NCBI GenBank assembly: GCA_964483625.1
Contig: CAZABB010000001.1
Coordinates: forward strand, 62,001 to 126,000
Length of the DNA: 64,000 nt
Direction of reading: 5' to 3'
Source: JAFGQU01 sp964483625
Lineage (GTDB): Bacteria > Omnitrophota > Gorgyraeia > Duberdicusellales > 4484-171
Shown here: in pieces, positions 54,101-61,990 of the stretch
Layout: the number at the start of each line of letters is the position of its first letter
Numbering within the stretch: position 1 is the first letter of the stretch
The notes under the pieces: generated by a model
What the model saw: the letters and a program-made list of their open reading frames with translations, nothing else
The model's database searches: none
What the model was told of the DNA's origin: nothing
Made by a program: the position numbers and the translations under genes

Positions 54101-54379
54101 TTGCCCCCCTAATGTCGGCAGGCAGGCGTCGGGTTTTTCCTCAATGATAATTTTCTCCAGGACCTCGACCGTAATCGGCTCAATGTAGGTAGCGTCGGCG
54201 AATTCAGGATCGGTCATAATCGTCGCCGGATTGGAATTCAATAACACAACTTTATACCCTTCCTGGCGGAGAGCTTTACAGGCCTGCGCTCCCGAATAAT
54301 CAAATTCGCACGCCTGGCTGATAATGATCGGGCCGGAGCCGATAATAAGAATCTTTTCCAAATCATTCCGTTTCCCCAT
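51140..54379 (-). CDS. carB: Carbamoyl-phosphate synthase, large subunit
   Basis: 1079 aa, full length. It has two ATP-grasp halves, each opening with [19 protein letters not shown] and [18 protein letters not shown] respectively, [11 protein letters not shown] and [30 protein letters not shown] and [20 protein letters not shown]. The C-terminal MGS-like allosteric domain includes [10 protein letters not shown] and [13 protein letters not shown]. It makes carbamoyl phosphate from ammonia, bicarbonate and two ATP for pyrimidines and arginine. It lies 17 bp downstream of carA. Confidence 0.98.
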   Translation of the reverse strand: [1079 protein letters not shown]

Positions 54380-54396
54380 AGTCGATTTTTCCTTTC

Positions 54397-55533
54397 TTAC
54401 GCCAAAGAGATTACCATCTTCTTAAATCTGCCGAATATATACCGGGCGTCGAACGGACCGGGCCCGGCCTCCGGATGAAACTGTACACTGAAGATCGGCA
54501 GTTTCTTATGTTTTAAACCTTCCAGAGTATTGTCATATAAATTCACGTGTGTAGGAATAAGATCGTTTTCGGGAATCGTATATTCGGGAACGATAAAATT
54601 ATGGTTTTGAGAAGTAATATCTATCCTCCCGGTTTCCAGATCCTTTACCGGATGATTCCCGCCATGATGCCCGAATTTCAACTTTTCCGCCCGCCCGCCG
54701 AAGGCAAGGCCGATAATCTGATGCCCCAGACAGATCCCCGCCAAGGCCATATTATTGAGTTCTTTGCGCTTCATTTTCTGAATGATTTCCCTGGCCACTT
54801 CTATCACATACCGTACCGGCTCAGGATCTCCCGGGCCGTTGGAAATAAGAATACCGTCTGGTTTAAGCTTAAGGATTTCCCGCAAGGATGTCGCGGCCGG
54901 GACAACAATCACCCGCTGAAATTCCTCTTTTAAGTTTCTTAAAATATTGAGTTTGACCCCGCAATCGATGACAACAACGGTTTTTGACTTCTTCCGGATC
55001 GGCTCGATCATCCGCGCGGTCAGATCTTCTTCCCATTGGTAAATATCCGGACAGGTGACCGTCTTGACTAAATCTCTGCCGATGATTGGGGGAGACGCTT
55101 TCAGCTTCTCGCGCAGGCGCCGCATGTTGTATTCACCTGTCGCAATAATTCCTTTCATCGCTCCCTTTTCCCTGAGGCGTTTGGTAATCATCCGTGTGTC
55201 GATCTGTTCAATCCCGACGACATTATTTTCACTCAGGTATTCATCCAGGCCGCTTTGAGCCTGCCAGTTTGACGTAATACGGCTTCGTTCTTTCACAATA
55301 AATCCCTCTACCTGTACCTGAGCCGATTCGGTATCCTGAGCGTTAATCCCGTAGTTACCGATCAACGGATATGTCATGCAGACAATCTGTCCCCGATAGG
55401 AAGGATCGGTAAGGATTTCCTGATATCCGACCATCGCCGTATTAAAAACAACTTCCCCGATCGTTTCCTGCTTGGCGCCGAAGGCGCTTCCCTCCAGACG
55501 CAATCCATCTTCCAAAAGAAGAACTGCCTTCAT
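54397..55533 (-). CDS. carA: Carbamoyl-phosphate synthase, small (glutaminase) subunit
   Basis: 378 aa. The N-terminal CPSase domain (LLEDGLRLEGSAFGA, NTAMVGYQEILTDPSY) precedes a class I glutamine amidotransferase with GICLGHQIIGLAFGG (nucleophile Cys) and FSVQFHPEAGPGP (His-Glu). The pyrimidine neighbours indicate use in UMP synthesis. It is preceded 1 bp after the stop of the LOG-like gene and followed by carB. No arginine or PyrR regulatory site is seen directly upstream. Confidence 0.98.
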   Translation of the reverse strand: MKAVLLLEDGLRLEGSAFGAKQETIGEVVFNTAMVGYQEILTDPSYRGQIVCMTYPLIGNYGINAQDTESAQVQVEGFIVKERSRITSNWQAQSGLDEYLSENNVVGIEQIDTRMITKRLREKGAMKGIIATGEYNMRRLREKLKASPPIIGRDLVKTVTCPDIYQWEEDLTARMIEPIRKKSKTVVVIDCGVKLNILRNLKEEFQRVIVVPAATSLREILKLKPDGILISNGPGDPEPVRYVIEVAREIIQKMKRKELNNMALAGICLGHQIIGLAFGGRAEKLKFGHHGGNHPVKDLETGRIDITSQNHNFIVPEYTIPENDLIPTHVNLYDNTLEGLKHKKLPIFSVQFHPEAGPGPFDARYIFGRFKKMVISLA

Positions 55534-55534
55534 T

Positions 55535-55981
55535 TCAAGCTCCTATCTTTTCCTTGATATATCTAATAGCTTCCTGCGGAGTATGTACTTTATGTACCCC
55601 GGGGATATCCCACGTGTCAATACCGACAACCGGTTTCTCTTCGTTACAGGCAAAGGCAATTTCCGAAAGCGTCCCGTATTTCCCGTTAAGAGCTATCAAA
55701 GCCTGGGATGCCCGTACCACCAGAATATTACGGGCGTAACCGAGCCCGGTAGGTATTTTTACCGCAAGATATCGATTGGCCGAACTCTCATCCGATGTCG
55801 GCAGTATTCCCACGGTACATCCTCCCGCCGCCGCAGCGCCCCGGCAAACCGCTTCCATCACGCCGCCTCCCCCGCCGCACACCAGGATCCACTGCTGGGC
55901 CGCAATGAGTTTTCCCACTTCCTGGGCAATCTCATAGGTCTTCTCTGTACACTCGCATCCGCCGATTACACCGATATTCAT
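55535..55981 (-). CDS. TIGR00725/LOG-like Rossmann protein
   Basis: 148 aa from ATG at 55981; a GTG 18 bases earlier is an alternative. MNIGVIGGCECTEKTYEIAQEVG and VCGGGGGVMEAVCRGAAAAGG match the small SLOG/LOG-related family that binds nucleotides, while ALIALNGKYGTLSEIAFACN is the usual second motif. Relatives include cytokinin-releasing LOG and molybdenum-cofactor carrier proteins, but this subgroup has no confirmed activity. It is the first gene of the carA-carB run. Confidence 0.85.
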   Translation of the reverse strand: MNIGVIGGCECTEKTYEIAQEVGKLIAAQQWILVCGGGGGVMEAVCRGAAAAGGCTVGILPTSDESSANRYLAVKIPTGLGYARNILVVRASQALIALNGKYGTLSEIAFACNEEKPVVGIDTWDIPGVHKVHTPQEAIRYIKEKIGA

Positions 55982-56069
55982 AACCACGTCGCACGGCACA
56001 TAGACACATAGTCACACGTATCTAATGAACCTCTCTTCCTCATGTATTTGCCAAAATCACATGTGTTCT

Positions 56070-56090
56070 TGTGACATGTGACTTGTGACT
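56070..56090. repeat. Three tandem heptamers (TGTGACN)
   Basis: TGTGACA, TGTGACT and TGTGACT are adjacent. An inverted partial copy (CACATGTG) lies just before, and a looser 8-bp-period run (CACATAGA, CACATAGT, CACACG) at about 56002-56023. The whole 100-bp gap between the LOG-like gene and the tRNA is of this type. Confidence 0.7.
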
Positions 56091-56096
56091 TCAATA

Positions 56097-56168
56097 TGTC
56101 CCCGGGCAGAATCGAACTGCCATTCCAGGCTCCGGAGGCCTGTGCCTTATCCGTTAGGCCACAGGGAC
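56097..56168 (-). tRNA. tRNA-Arg (anticodon CCG)
   Basis: The minus strand folds into a full cloverleaf: acceptor GTCCCTG pairs with CGGGGAC, the D arm is GCC-TAACGGATAA-GGC, the anticodon arm is CAGGC-CTCCGGA-GCCTG with CCG at the centre, and the T arm is GGCAG-TTCGATT-CTGCC. The discriminator is A and CCA is not encoded. It reads CGG arginine codons. Confidence 0.96.
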
Positions 56169-56180
56169 AAAATAAATACA

Positions 56181-56286
56181 GTCGATAGTCGTCCGTCGAT
56201 AGTCGATCGTGTTCATTGCGATACCCGGCACCCTGTACCCGATACCCGTAAAAATAACTATAGACCGTAGACTAAAGACTAGATAC
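56181..56286. repeat. Three successive heptamer arrays with different cores
   Basis: At 56181-56208: GTCGATA, GTCGTCC, GTCGATA, GTCGATC. At 56221-56248: ATACCCG, GCACCCT, GTACCCG, ATACCCG. At 56259-56286: TATAGAC, CGTAGAC, TAAAGAC, TAGATAC. Each array is four 7-bp units, separated by 10-12 bases, filling the gap between the tRNA and the endonuclease Q-like stop codon. Confidence 0.85.
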
Positions 56287-56289
56287 TTT

Positions 56290-57522
56290 TCAAAACAGCG
56301 TCATTTGCGATTTCTCGGATTTTTTTTCTTTATCAAAAATCTTAATCGTTCCGTACTCCCCATCGAACCCGGGTTCGATATGGACCTGCTTCTGCCGAAC
56401 CCGGCGGATCCCTTCCACGATCTTGGTATCCATCGCCGAGGAGAACTCTTCTGCAGGAACATTGACGAGGATATTGAATTCCGAGCCGAATTCCTGTACT
56501 AATTGCAAATACTCTTTTTCAACCGCTTTACTGGTCCGGCTTACGCCCTTGGCTTCACCGATAATCTCATCAAGCGGAATTAAGCTCTTATACGCAATCC
56601 CCGAAGGAGGGACATATCCCATCTCCCGATCGGCTAATTCATCGACCCGGGAAAGAACACCCCGGGTCAATTGCTTGCGACACACCGGACAAACGTTTCG
56701 ATGCTGTCGGGTCTGATGAGGATCAAACCGGATCTGACAGTTACGATGCCCGTCATAATGGTATTTACCTTCCTCGGGAAAGAATTCGACCGTATACAGA
56801 AATTTACTTTTATCCTTTTTCTTCAAGGCATTGCGTATTTCCCAGTAGTTTACCTCACAGTCAAAAACATTCGCCTCTCTTCCGATGCGTTGCGGCGAAT
56901 GAGAATCGGAATTCGAGATAAGACTGAACTCATCCAGTTTCGATAGCCGCCAGTTCATTGCCGGATCACTGGACAACCCCGTTTCCAGAGCCGCAATGGT
57001 GCCGGTATATTTGCCGAAGGCTTCCTCCAGAAAGTTAAATCCCGATTTCGAACCGAACACACTGAACCAGGGAGTCCAGATATGGGCGGGAACGAGCATA
57101 ATATCTTCGGATATCTTTGCCAGTTCCGCCGCAAGAGTCCGGCAGCTCATCCCCAGAATAGGCCTCCCGTCGGAAGCAAGGTTCCCGTAATGACTCAAAC
57201 AGCGGTTCACCTCCCGCGCCAGAGCCAGGGAAGGAACCATAATAATATTATGTACCCGGTATCCTTTCCCGTTCTGGGAGTAGATATTCGATATTTCTCC
57301 CGAAAGGATAAAAGAAACCCCGTCGCCAACTAATATGCCGTTTTTTTCATCGGCTTGGAGAGCCTGCTGTATCTCCTGCAGCCAGAGATGATGCGTAAAA
57401 TCGCCCGTACCTAAAAGCTGGATACCTTTATACTTCGCCCAGCGGGTCAGTTCCGGGACACTCATATTCTTGGATGTCGCCCGGGAATATTTCGAATGGA
57501 TATGGAAATCTGCTACGAACAT
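56290..57522 (-). CDS. Endonuclease Q-like PHP-family protein
   Basis: 410 aa. VADFHIHSKYSRATSKNMS (PHP metal His7, His9), LLGTGDFTHHLW, LVPAHIWTPWFSVFG and LISNSDSHSPQRIGRE follow the order seen in archaeal endonuclease Q, which cuts 5' of deaminated bases and abasic sites. A zinc-finger-like part (NVCPVCRKQLTRGVLSRVDELA) and the C-terminal extension also match. One Cys of the usual four-Cys finger is not obvious. EndoQ is mainly archaeal with sporadic bacterial members, so this is a useful bacterial case. It stands alone between heptamer repeats and the pyr operon. Confidence 0.82.
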   Translation of the reverse strand: MFVADFHIHSKYSRATSKNMSVPELTRWAKYKGIQLLGTGDFTHHLWLQEIQQALQADEKNGILVGDGVSFILSGEISNIYSQNGKGYRVHNIIMVPSLALAREVNRCLSHYGNLASDGRPILGMSCRTLAAELAKISEDIMLVPAHIWTPWFSVFGSKSGFNFLEEAFGKYTGTIAALETGLSSDPAMNWRLSKLDEFSLISNSDSHSPQRIGREANVFDCEVNYWEIRNALKKKDKSKFLYTVEFFPEEGKYHYDGHRNCQIRFDPHQTRQHRNVCPVCRKQLTRGVLSRVDELADREMGYVPPSGIAYKSLIPLDEIIGEAKGVSRTSKAVEKEYLQLVQEFGSEFNILVNVPAEEFSSAMDTKIVEGIRRVRQKQVHIEPGFDGEYGTIKIFDKEKKSEKSQMTLF

Positions 57523-57649
57523 CGCGTCTTTCTCATATTTTAAGACAGAAACAGACCCAACATAACCCTGCTTTTAAGAGATTTTATTATACTGCAATAT
57601 TTATTTATTACTATATAAAACATAGCTTTCGGAAAGGCTCGCTTTTTCG

Positions 57650-58927
57650 TTAGGTCTGGCGATAGACAACCTTACCTTTATGAATCGTATACAACACTTT
57701 ACCCTGAACGTCTTCTTCCCGAAAAGGAGTATTGGCCGATTTCGATATGATAGCTTCGACCGCGATTCGCCACGATGTCTCGAGATCGACGACAACCAGA
57801 TCGGCACGAGAACCTTCAATGAGATACCCCCTTCCGGCAAGCCCCATGATCCGGGCAGGATTGAAGCACATTTTTTCAACAAGCTGCGGCAATGTCAGTA
57901 TGTTTTTTTTCACCAAATGCGTATAGCCTAAAGAGAAGGCCCATTCCAGCCCGATAAACCCGCAGGGAGCCTCTTCAAAGGGGAGATTTTTTTCTTCCTG
58001 AGAATGAGGCGCGTGATCGGTCGCAATACAGTCAATCACTCCGGTTTTTAATCCCTGACGTACCGCCTCAATATCCCGGTCATCTCCCAGAGGAGGATTC
58101 ACCTTCCAATTCCCGTGAAAATTGTTACGTTCGACGTCGCCCTCGGTTAAAGAAAAATAATGCGGGGCGGTTTCACAGGTTACCCGGATGCCGTCCTGTT
58201 TAGCCCGGGCGATAATGTCAATGCTCTGCCGGGTACTGATGTGCGCCAGATGGATCCGGGTATTGAGATACCGGGCCAGTTCGATATCCCGAAACACGAC
58301 AAGGCTTTCGCTCAACGGACAGATTCCAGCCATCCCGTATTGAGAAGAAATAACTCCTTCACGCATCACGCCCGGTCCGGATAACGCGGCATCTTCGCAA
58401 TGAGAGACCAGAAGCAAATCAAACATCTTTGCGTACTCCAGGGCTCGCCGCAACAGAGAGGTAGTTCCAACCGAATCGCCATCATCACTTAAGGCCCGGC
58501 ACCCTGCTTTTTTAAGACTGCCGAATTCGGTGAGCTCTCTCCCCTTACGCCCTTTACTTATCGCTCCCACCGGAAAAATATCAATCAGTCCTTGTTGTTG
58601 AGACTGTTCAATGATCCATCGGATGAGCCCTTCATTATCCAGCGCGGGATCGGTATTTGGCATACAAAAGATGGTAGTGAATCCTCCTTTAGCCGCCGCG
58701 GCCGAACCGGAGGAAAGATCTTCCTCATCTTCCCGCCCGGGAGTTCTCAGGTGGGTATGCAGATCAATAAACCCGGGGAGAACATATTTACCCGCGGCAT
58801 CAATCTCTTCATCGACGGGACCGTTAATCTTCCCGATCTTTATGATGCGGCCGGCCTCGATAAGGATATCACCGGATATTTCTGCGTCATGGTTAACAAT
58901 ACGCCCGTTTCTAATCGCTAATTTCAT
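57650..58927 (-). CDS. pyrC: Dihydroorotase, class I
   Basis: 425 aa amidohydrolase. Metal motif DLHTHLRTPGREDEEDLSSG, carbamylated-lysine region near AAAAKGGFTTIFCMPNT, and the catalytic Asp in DCIATDHAPHSQEEK are present, so this is an active rather than PyrC-like enzyme. It closes carbamoyl aspartate to dihydroorotate. It overlaps pyrB by 17 bp as the last gene of pyrR-pyrB-pyrC. Confidence 0.96.
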   Translation of the reverse strand: MKLAIRNGRIVNHDAEISGDILIEAGRIIKIGKINGPVDEEIDAAGKYVLPGFIDLHTHLRTPGREDEEDLSSGSAAAAKGGFTTIFCMPNTDPALDNEGLIRWIIEQSQQQGLIDIFPVGAISKGRKGRELTEFGSLKKAGCRALSDDGDSVGTTSLLRRALEYAKMFDLLLVSHCEDAALSGPGVMREGVISSQYGMAGICPLSESLVVFRDIELARYLNTRIHLAHISTRQSIDIIARAKQDGIRVTCETAPHYFSLTEGDVERNNFHGNWKVNPPLGDDRDIEAVRQGLKTGVIDCIATDHAPHSQEEKNLPFEEAPCGFIGLEWAFSLGYTHLVKKNILTLPQLVEKMCFNPARIMGLAGRGYLIEGSRADLVVVDLETSWRIAVEAIISKSANTPFREEDVQGKVLYTIHKGKVVYRQT

Positions 58928-59855
58928 ATTCTCGTTTCCTTGTTCCTACCAGGTATAATACCGCCATACGGATCGCCAACCCATTTTCCACCTGCTTAAG
59001 AATCAGAGGATGAAGCCTTTCTTTCAAACACGAAGAAATTTCGACATCCCAATTAATCGGACCGGGGTGGAGAATAAGACAATCTTTCTTTATGTTCTTC
59101 AACCGGGATGCATTGAGAGAAAAATTTTCCACATACTCCCGGATACTGGGGAAGAACGAATGCACCTGCCGTTCTTTCTGAATCCGTAACATGATAATGA
59201 CGTCGGCATCCGGCAGCGCTTCATTCAGGTCATAATAAACCTTTACGCCGATTTGAGAGAACTCATACGGGATCAAAGTAGGCGGAGCACAGACGCTTAC
59301 CTGAGCGCCAAACTGCTGAAAGCCGAAGATGTTGGACCGGGCCACACGCGAATGCATGATATCCCCGACAATGAGAATATGCAACCCCTCCAGCATACCC
59401 TTGGCCTGATGTACGGTGAACATATCGAGCAAAGCCTGCGTAGGGTGCTCATTCGAACCGTCACCGGCGTTGACGATGCTGGCGGAGGTATACCGGGAAA
59501 GATTGGGCAGAATATGTGAATATCCTATGCGGATCACAAAAATATCGGGATGGTATGATTCCAGGTTTTTAATCGTGTCGATGATCGTCTCCCCCTTATT
59601 CAAGCTGCTCATCGAAGCGGAGAAATTCAGCACATCGGCACTGAGACGTTTTCCGGCCAGCTCAAAGGAGATTTTCGTACGGGTCGAATTTTCGAAGAAA
59701 AGGTTCACGATCGTTTTCCCCCGCAGGGCGGGAGCTTTCTTGACTTGACGATGCGAGAGCTCTTTAAATGCCCCGGCCAGCCGGAAGATAGTCTCCATTT
59801 CCTCCCGGCTCAACTCCTTAATCCCCAAGATATGCTTTTTTTGCCAGGCTTCCAT
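58911..59855 (-). CDS. pyrB: Aspartate carbamoyltransferase, catalytic subunit
   Basis: 314 aa. Carbamoyl-phosphate site FFENSTRTKISFE, the HPTQALLDMFTVHQ loop, GDIMHSRVARSN and MLRIQKERQ are all present, as in PyrR-regulated operons lacking a PyrI regulatory chain. It joins carbamoyl phosphate and aspartate. It begins directly after the pyrR stop codon. Confidence 0.97.
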   Translation of the reverse strand: MEAWQKKHILGIKELSREEMETIFRLAGAFKELSHRQVKKAPALRGKTIVNLFFENSTRTKISFELAGKRLSADVLNFSASMSSLNKGETIIDTIKNLESYHPDIFVIRIGYSHILPNLSRYTSASIVNAGDGSNEHPTQALLDMFTVHQAKGMLEGLHILIVGDIMHSRVARSNIFGFQQFGAQVSVCAPPTLIPYEFSQIGVKVYYDLNEALPDADVIIMLRIQKERQVHSFFPSIREYVENFSLNASRLKNIKKDCLILHPGPINWDVEISSCLKERLHPLILKQVENGLAIRMAVLYLVGTRKREYEISD

Positions 59856-60407
59856 TTAGTCTTTTTTCTCCAAAACTACCGCTTCTTCGGTTCCATCAAC
59901 CTCGACCAGACGAATCTCGACCATTTCTTTCTTCGCCGTGGGAATATTCTTGCCGACGAAATCGGCCCGGATCGGTAACTCACGATGACCGCGGTCAATC
60001 AAAACCAGGAGCTCAATGCGCCGCGGCCGGCCGAAATCCATAATTTCATCCAAAGCGGCCCGGATTGTTCTTCCGGTAAATAACACATCATCAATAAGTA
60101 CGACGATTTTATCCTTGAGGTCGAACGGAATGTTTGTTTCTTTTACCAGAGGCAGTTCACTGATAGTCGTCAGATCGTCCCGGTATAACGTAATATCGAG
60201 TATCCCCAACGGAACCTCTATTCCTTCCAATTCCCTGACGATATTCTGCAGGCGGCGGGCAATATGCACGCCCCGGGTCTGGATGCCAACAAATACCAGC
60301 TTGCGGGCATCGGTATTCTTTTCCAGAACCTGATGCGCCAGACGTAACAGGATACGTTTAATATCGGCGGCTGAGAGAATCTTTGTTTTCTCCCGATAGG
60401 TATCCAT
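59856..60407 (-). CDS. pyrR: PyrR: pyr mRNA-binding attenuator / uracil phosphoribosyltransferase
   Basis: 183 aa. The PRPP loop VVLIDDVLFTGRTIRAALDEI and HVARR-like VHIARRLQNI identify PyrR, a UMP-responsive RNA-binding protein that favours termination in the leader of pyr operons and has some UPRT activity. AAAGGAGG lies just before the ATG. It is the first full gene after the attenuator at 60432-60525 and probably regulates its own operon. Confidence 0.96.
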   Translation of the reverse strand: MDTYREKTKILSAADIKRILLRLAHQVLEKNTDARKLVFVGIQTRGVHIARRLQNIVRELEGIEVPLGILDITLYRDDLTTISELPLVKETNIPFDLKDKIVVLIDDVLFTGRTIRAALDEIMDFGRPRRIELLVLIDRGHRELPIRADFVGKNIPTAKKEMVEIRLVEVDGTEEAVVLEKKD

Positions 60408-60492
60408 ACCCCTCCTTTTTATACGGCGAATAAAAAGAAAAAACCCACCGGATCAGTGGGTTTCTTGTTGTCTCAGCAATGATTTCCTTCAT
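60358..60492 (-). CDS. Possible 44-aa leader ORF spanning the pyr terminator
   Basis: ATG at 60492 has AAGGAG 5 bases upstream, overlapping the 3' side of the PyrR-binding sequence. The frame reads MKEIIAETTRNPLIRWVFSF through the terminator stem and its U-tract and ends 50 bases inside pyrR in another frame. Translation through the stem would oppose termination. No close parallel is known to me in PyrR attenuators; it may be fortuitous. Confidence 0.4.
   Translation of the reverse strand: MKEIIAETTRNPLIRWVFSFYSPYKKEGYGYLSGENKDSLSRRY
60432..60463 (-). terminator. Intrinsic terminator of the pyr attenuator
   Basis: On the minus strand AAACCCAC-TGATCCG-GTGGGTTT forms an 8-bp stem, followed at once by TTTCTTTTTA. 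It lies between the PyrR-binding element and pyrR, the standard position for the attenuator terminator. Confidence 0.9.
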
Positions 60493-60498
60493 ATACAC

Positions 60499-60525
60499 TC
60501 CTTGCCAGCCTCACTGGACCAGCTT
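60499..60525 (-). promoter_or_regulatory. PyrR-binding element (anti-antiterminator)
   Basis: The minus strand reads AGCTGGTCCAGTGAGGCTGG, a close match to the conserved PyrR-binding loop with UCCAGNGAGGCU. PyrR with UMP stabilises this hairpin so the downstream terminator can form. It begins about 12 bases after the predicted transcription start. Confidence 0.88.
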
Positions 60526-60537
60526 AAAGGTTATTTG

Positions 60538-60566
60538 AGTATAACTTATACTGCGGGCTTTGTCAA
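60538..60566 (-). promoter_or_regulatory. Sigma70-type promoter of the pyrRBC operon
   Basis: On the minus strand a perfect TTGACA (60566-60561) and TATACT (60543-60538) are 17 bp apart. Transcription should start near 60531, just upstream of the PyrR-binding element. Confidence 0.85.
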
Positions 60567-60599
60567 TACTTCCTTTTAAGGAGCTGTCGAGAGGAAAAT

Positions 60600-60850
60600 C
60601 CGGCTCCCTCTGGGGACTTAACCCTATCTCAATCTCCTTATTGACAACCTGCGAGGTTGGAATGAAGCGGTAAGTCTATTATTATAGGGAAAAACAAAAT
60701 ATCCTTTGGCAGTTGTAGCGATTCCGGGAACTGCCAGAGAGAAGCAAAGGGGAATTTGCCCGTCTCTTTCTTCCTATATGTTACAAAAGAGGCCAGACCT
60801 AAAATGTAACATTTGGCCGTTTGGCAATCCCGGAGGTTATTACGGTGTAA
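60600..60850. other. Non-coding gap upstream of the pyr promoter with two hairpins
   Basis: No credible gene is seen. ATGTTACA (60778-60785) pairs with TGTAACAT (60805-60812), and TGGCAGTT (60707-60714) pairs with AACTGCCA (60729-60736). On the minus strand the second is followed by AAGGATATTTTGTTTTT, so it may end the rRNA methyltransferase transcript ~115 bases after its stop. The stem is only 8 bp with a 14-base loop, so this is weak. Confidence 0.4.
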
Positions 60851-61990
60851 TTACTTTCTTTCCAGAAAGGTTAAACACTCGACATGCGGGGTATGAGGAA
60901 AGAAGTCGAAGGGCTCGACAAATTGGACTCGATATGATTCGCTTAAATCTTTCAGGTCATCACATAAACTCTGAGGGTTGCAGGATGAATAGAAAATACG
61001 GGGAGGCTTAAGCCTTAGAACTTTACGTTTGATCTTTTTTGACAGCCCGCACCGCGGTGGATTTAAGACCATAATATCAATCCCGGAGATATCACAGTCG
61101 CCCAAAAACCGACGCACATCGGTACAGATAAACGAGATGTTATCGATATTGTTGATCTCGGCGTTCACTTTGGCGTTTTCAACGATTTCCTGCTTTAATT
61201 CGACTCCCCAGACATACTGGACATCCCGGGCTAAAAACAGTCCGATAGAGCCGACGCCGCAATATAAATCAAGAATCTTCTCGGTGCCGTTTAAGCCGGC
61301 ATAGTGTCGTATCTTTTCATACAGAATCTTGATCCCCTGAGGGTTGACCTGAAAAAAAGAATCGATATATATGCGAAAATCCAGATCCCCCAGCCGCTCG
61401 GTAATAAAAGATTCCCCGGCCAAGAGTTCCTTCTTTTGAAATGTTACCGCATCTCCCAGCGAATCATTCGTAATCCAGTATAAAGAATTGATCTGAACAT
61501 CGTTATCCAGAGCACTCAGCATCTTCCGCAACCCCTCACTATCAAGTTCTCCCTGGCTTGAAGTCACAAGCCCCAGCATAAGCTGGTTGGTAAAATGCGT
61601 CCGGCGGACGATAAGATGACGCAAAAACCCTTGGTGACTGAATTTATCGTACGCTTTCTGGCCGGCGAGGGAAATACGCAGGCAATCAAGCAGCATCCCC
61701 GTATGGGGAGAAAAGATCAGGCATTCGGTGGCATTGAACACCTTCCGCTTCTGAGTTTTAAGATGCAGACCGCACACCAGATCCCCGGACTCATCATGAG
61801 AAAACGTAAACTCCATCTTGTTCCGGTAATACCACGGCTCGAAATGATTGATTTCTTTCAGCTCGGTATCAATACCCGCTTCATCCAAAAACGCCCGGAT
61901 TTTCTTTTGCTTATCGGCCAGCTGCTGGGAATAGGAAACATCCTGGAACCGACAGCCGCCGCATGAGGGGAAATGCTTGCAGATATTCAT
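60851..61990 (-). CDS. 23S rRNA (uracil-5-)-methyltransferase family (RumA/RlmD-like)
   Basis: 379 aa. The N-terminal CKHFPSCGGCRFQDV would bind a [4Fe-4S] cluster; VNPQGIKILYEKIRHY, LDLYCGVGSIGLFLA (SAM site), LNPPRCGLSK and FYSSCNPQSLCDDL (catalytic Cys) follow in the RumA/RlmD order. No TRAM domain precedes it. It methylates C5 of a specific uridine in 23S rRNA by family; RlmC and RlmD types cannot be separated with certainty. It overlaps the nitroreductase stop by 4 bp. Confidence 0.9.
   Translation of the reverse strand: MNICKHFPSCGGCRFQDVSYSQQLADKQKKIRAFLDEAGIDTELKEINHFEPWYYRNKMEFTFSHDESGDLVCGLHLKTQKRKVFNATECLIFSPHTGMLLDCLRISLAGQKAYDKFSHQGFLRHLIVRRTHFTNQLMLGLVTSSQGELDSEGLRKMLSALDNDVQINSLYWITNDSLGDAVTFQKKELLAGESFITERLGDLDFRIYIDSFFQVNPQGIKILYEKIRHYAGLNGTEKILDLYCGVGSIGLFLARDVQYVWGVELKQEIVENAKVNAEINNIDNISFICTDVRRFLGDCDISGIDIMVLNPPRCGLSKKIKRKVLRLKPPRIFYSSCNPQSLCDDLKDLSESYRVQFVEPFDFFPHTPHVECLTFLERK

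Noticed and set aside
57586..57591. TATAAT on the minus strand upstream of the endonuclease Q-like gene
   Set aside because: No acceptable -35 partner in a very AT-rich stretch; may be real but not supportable.
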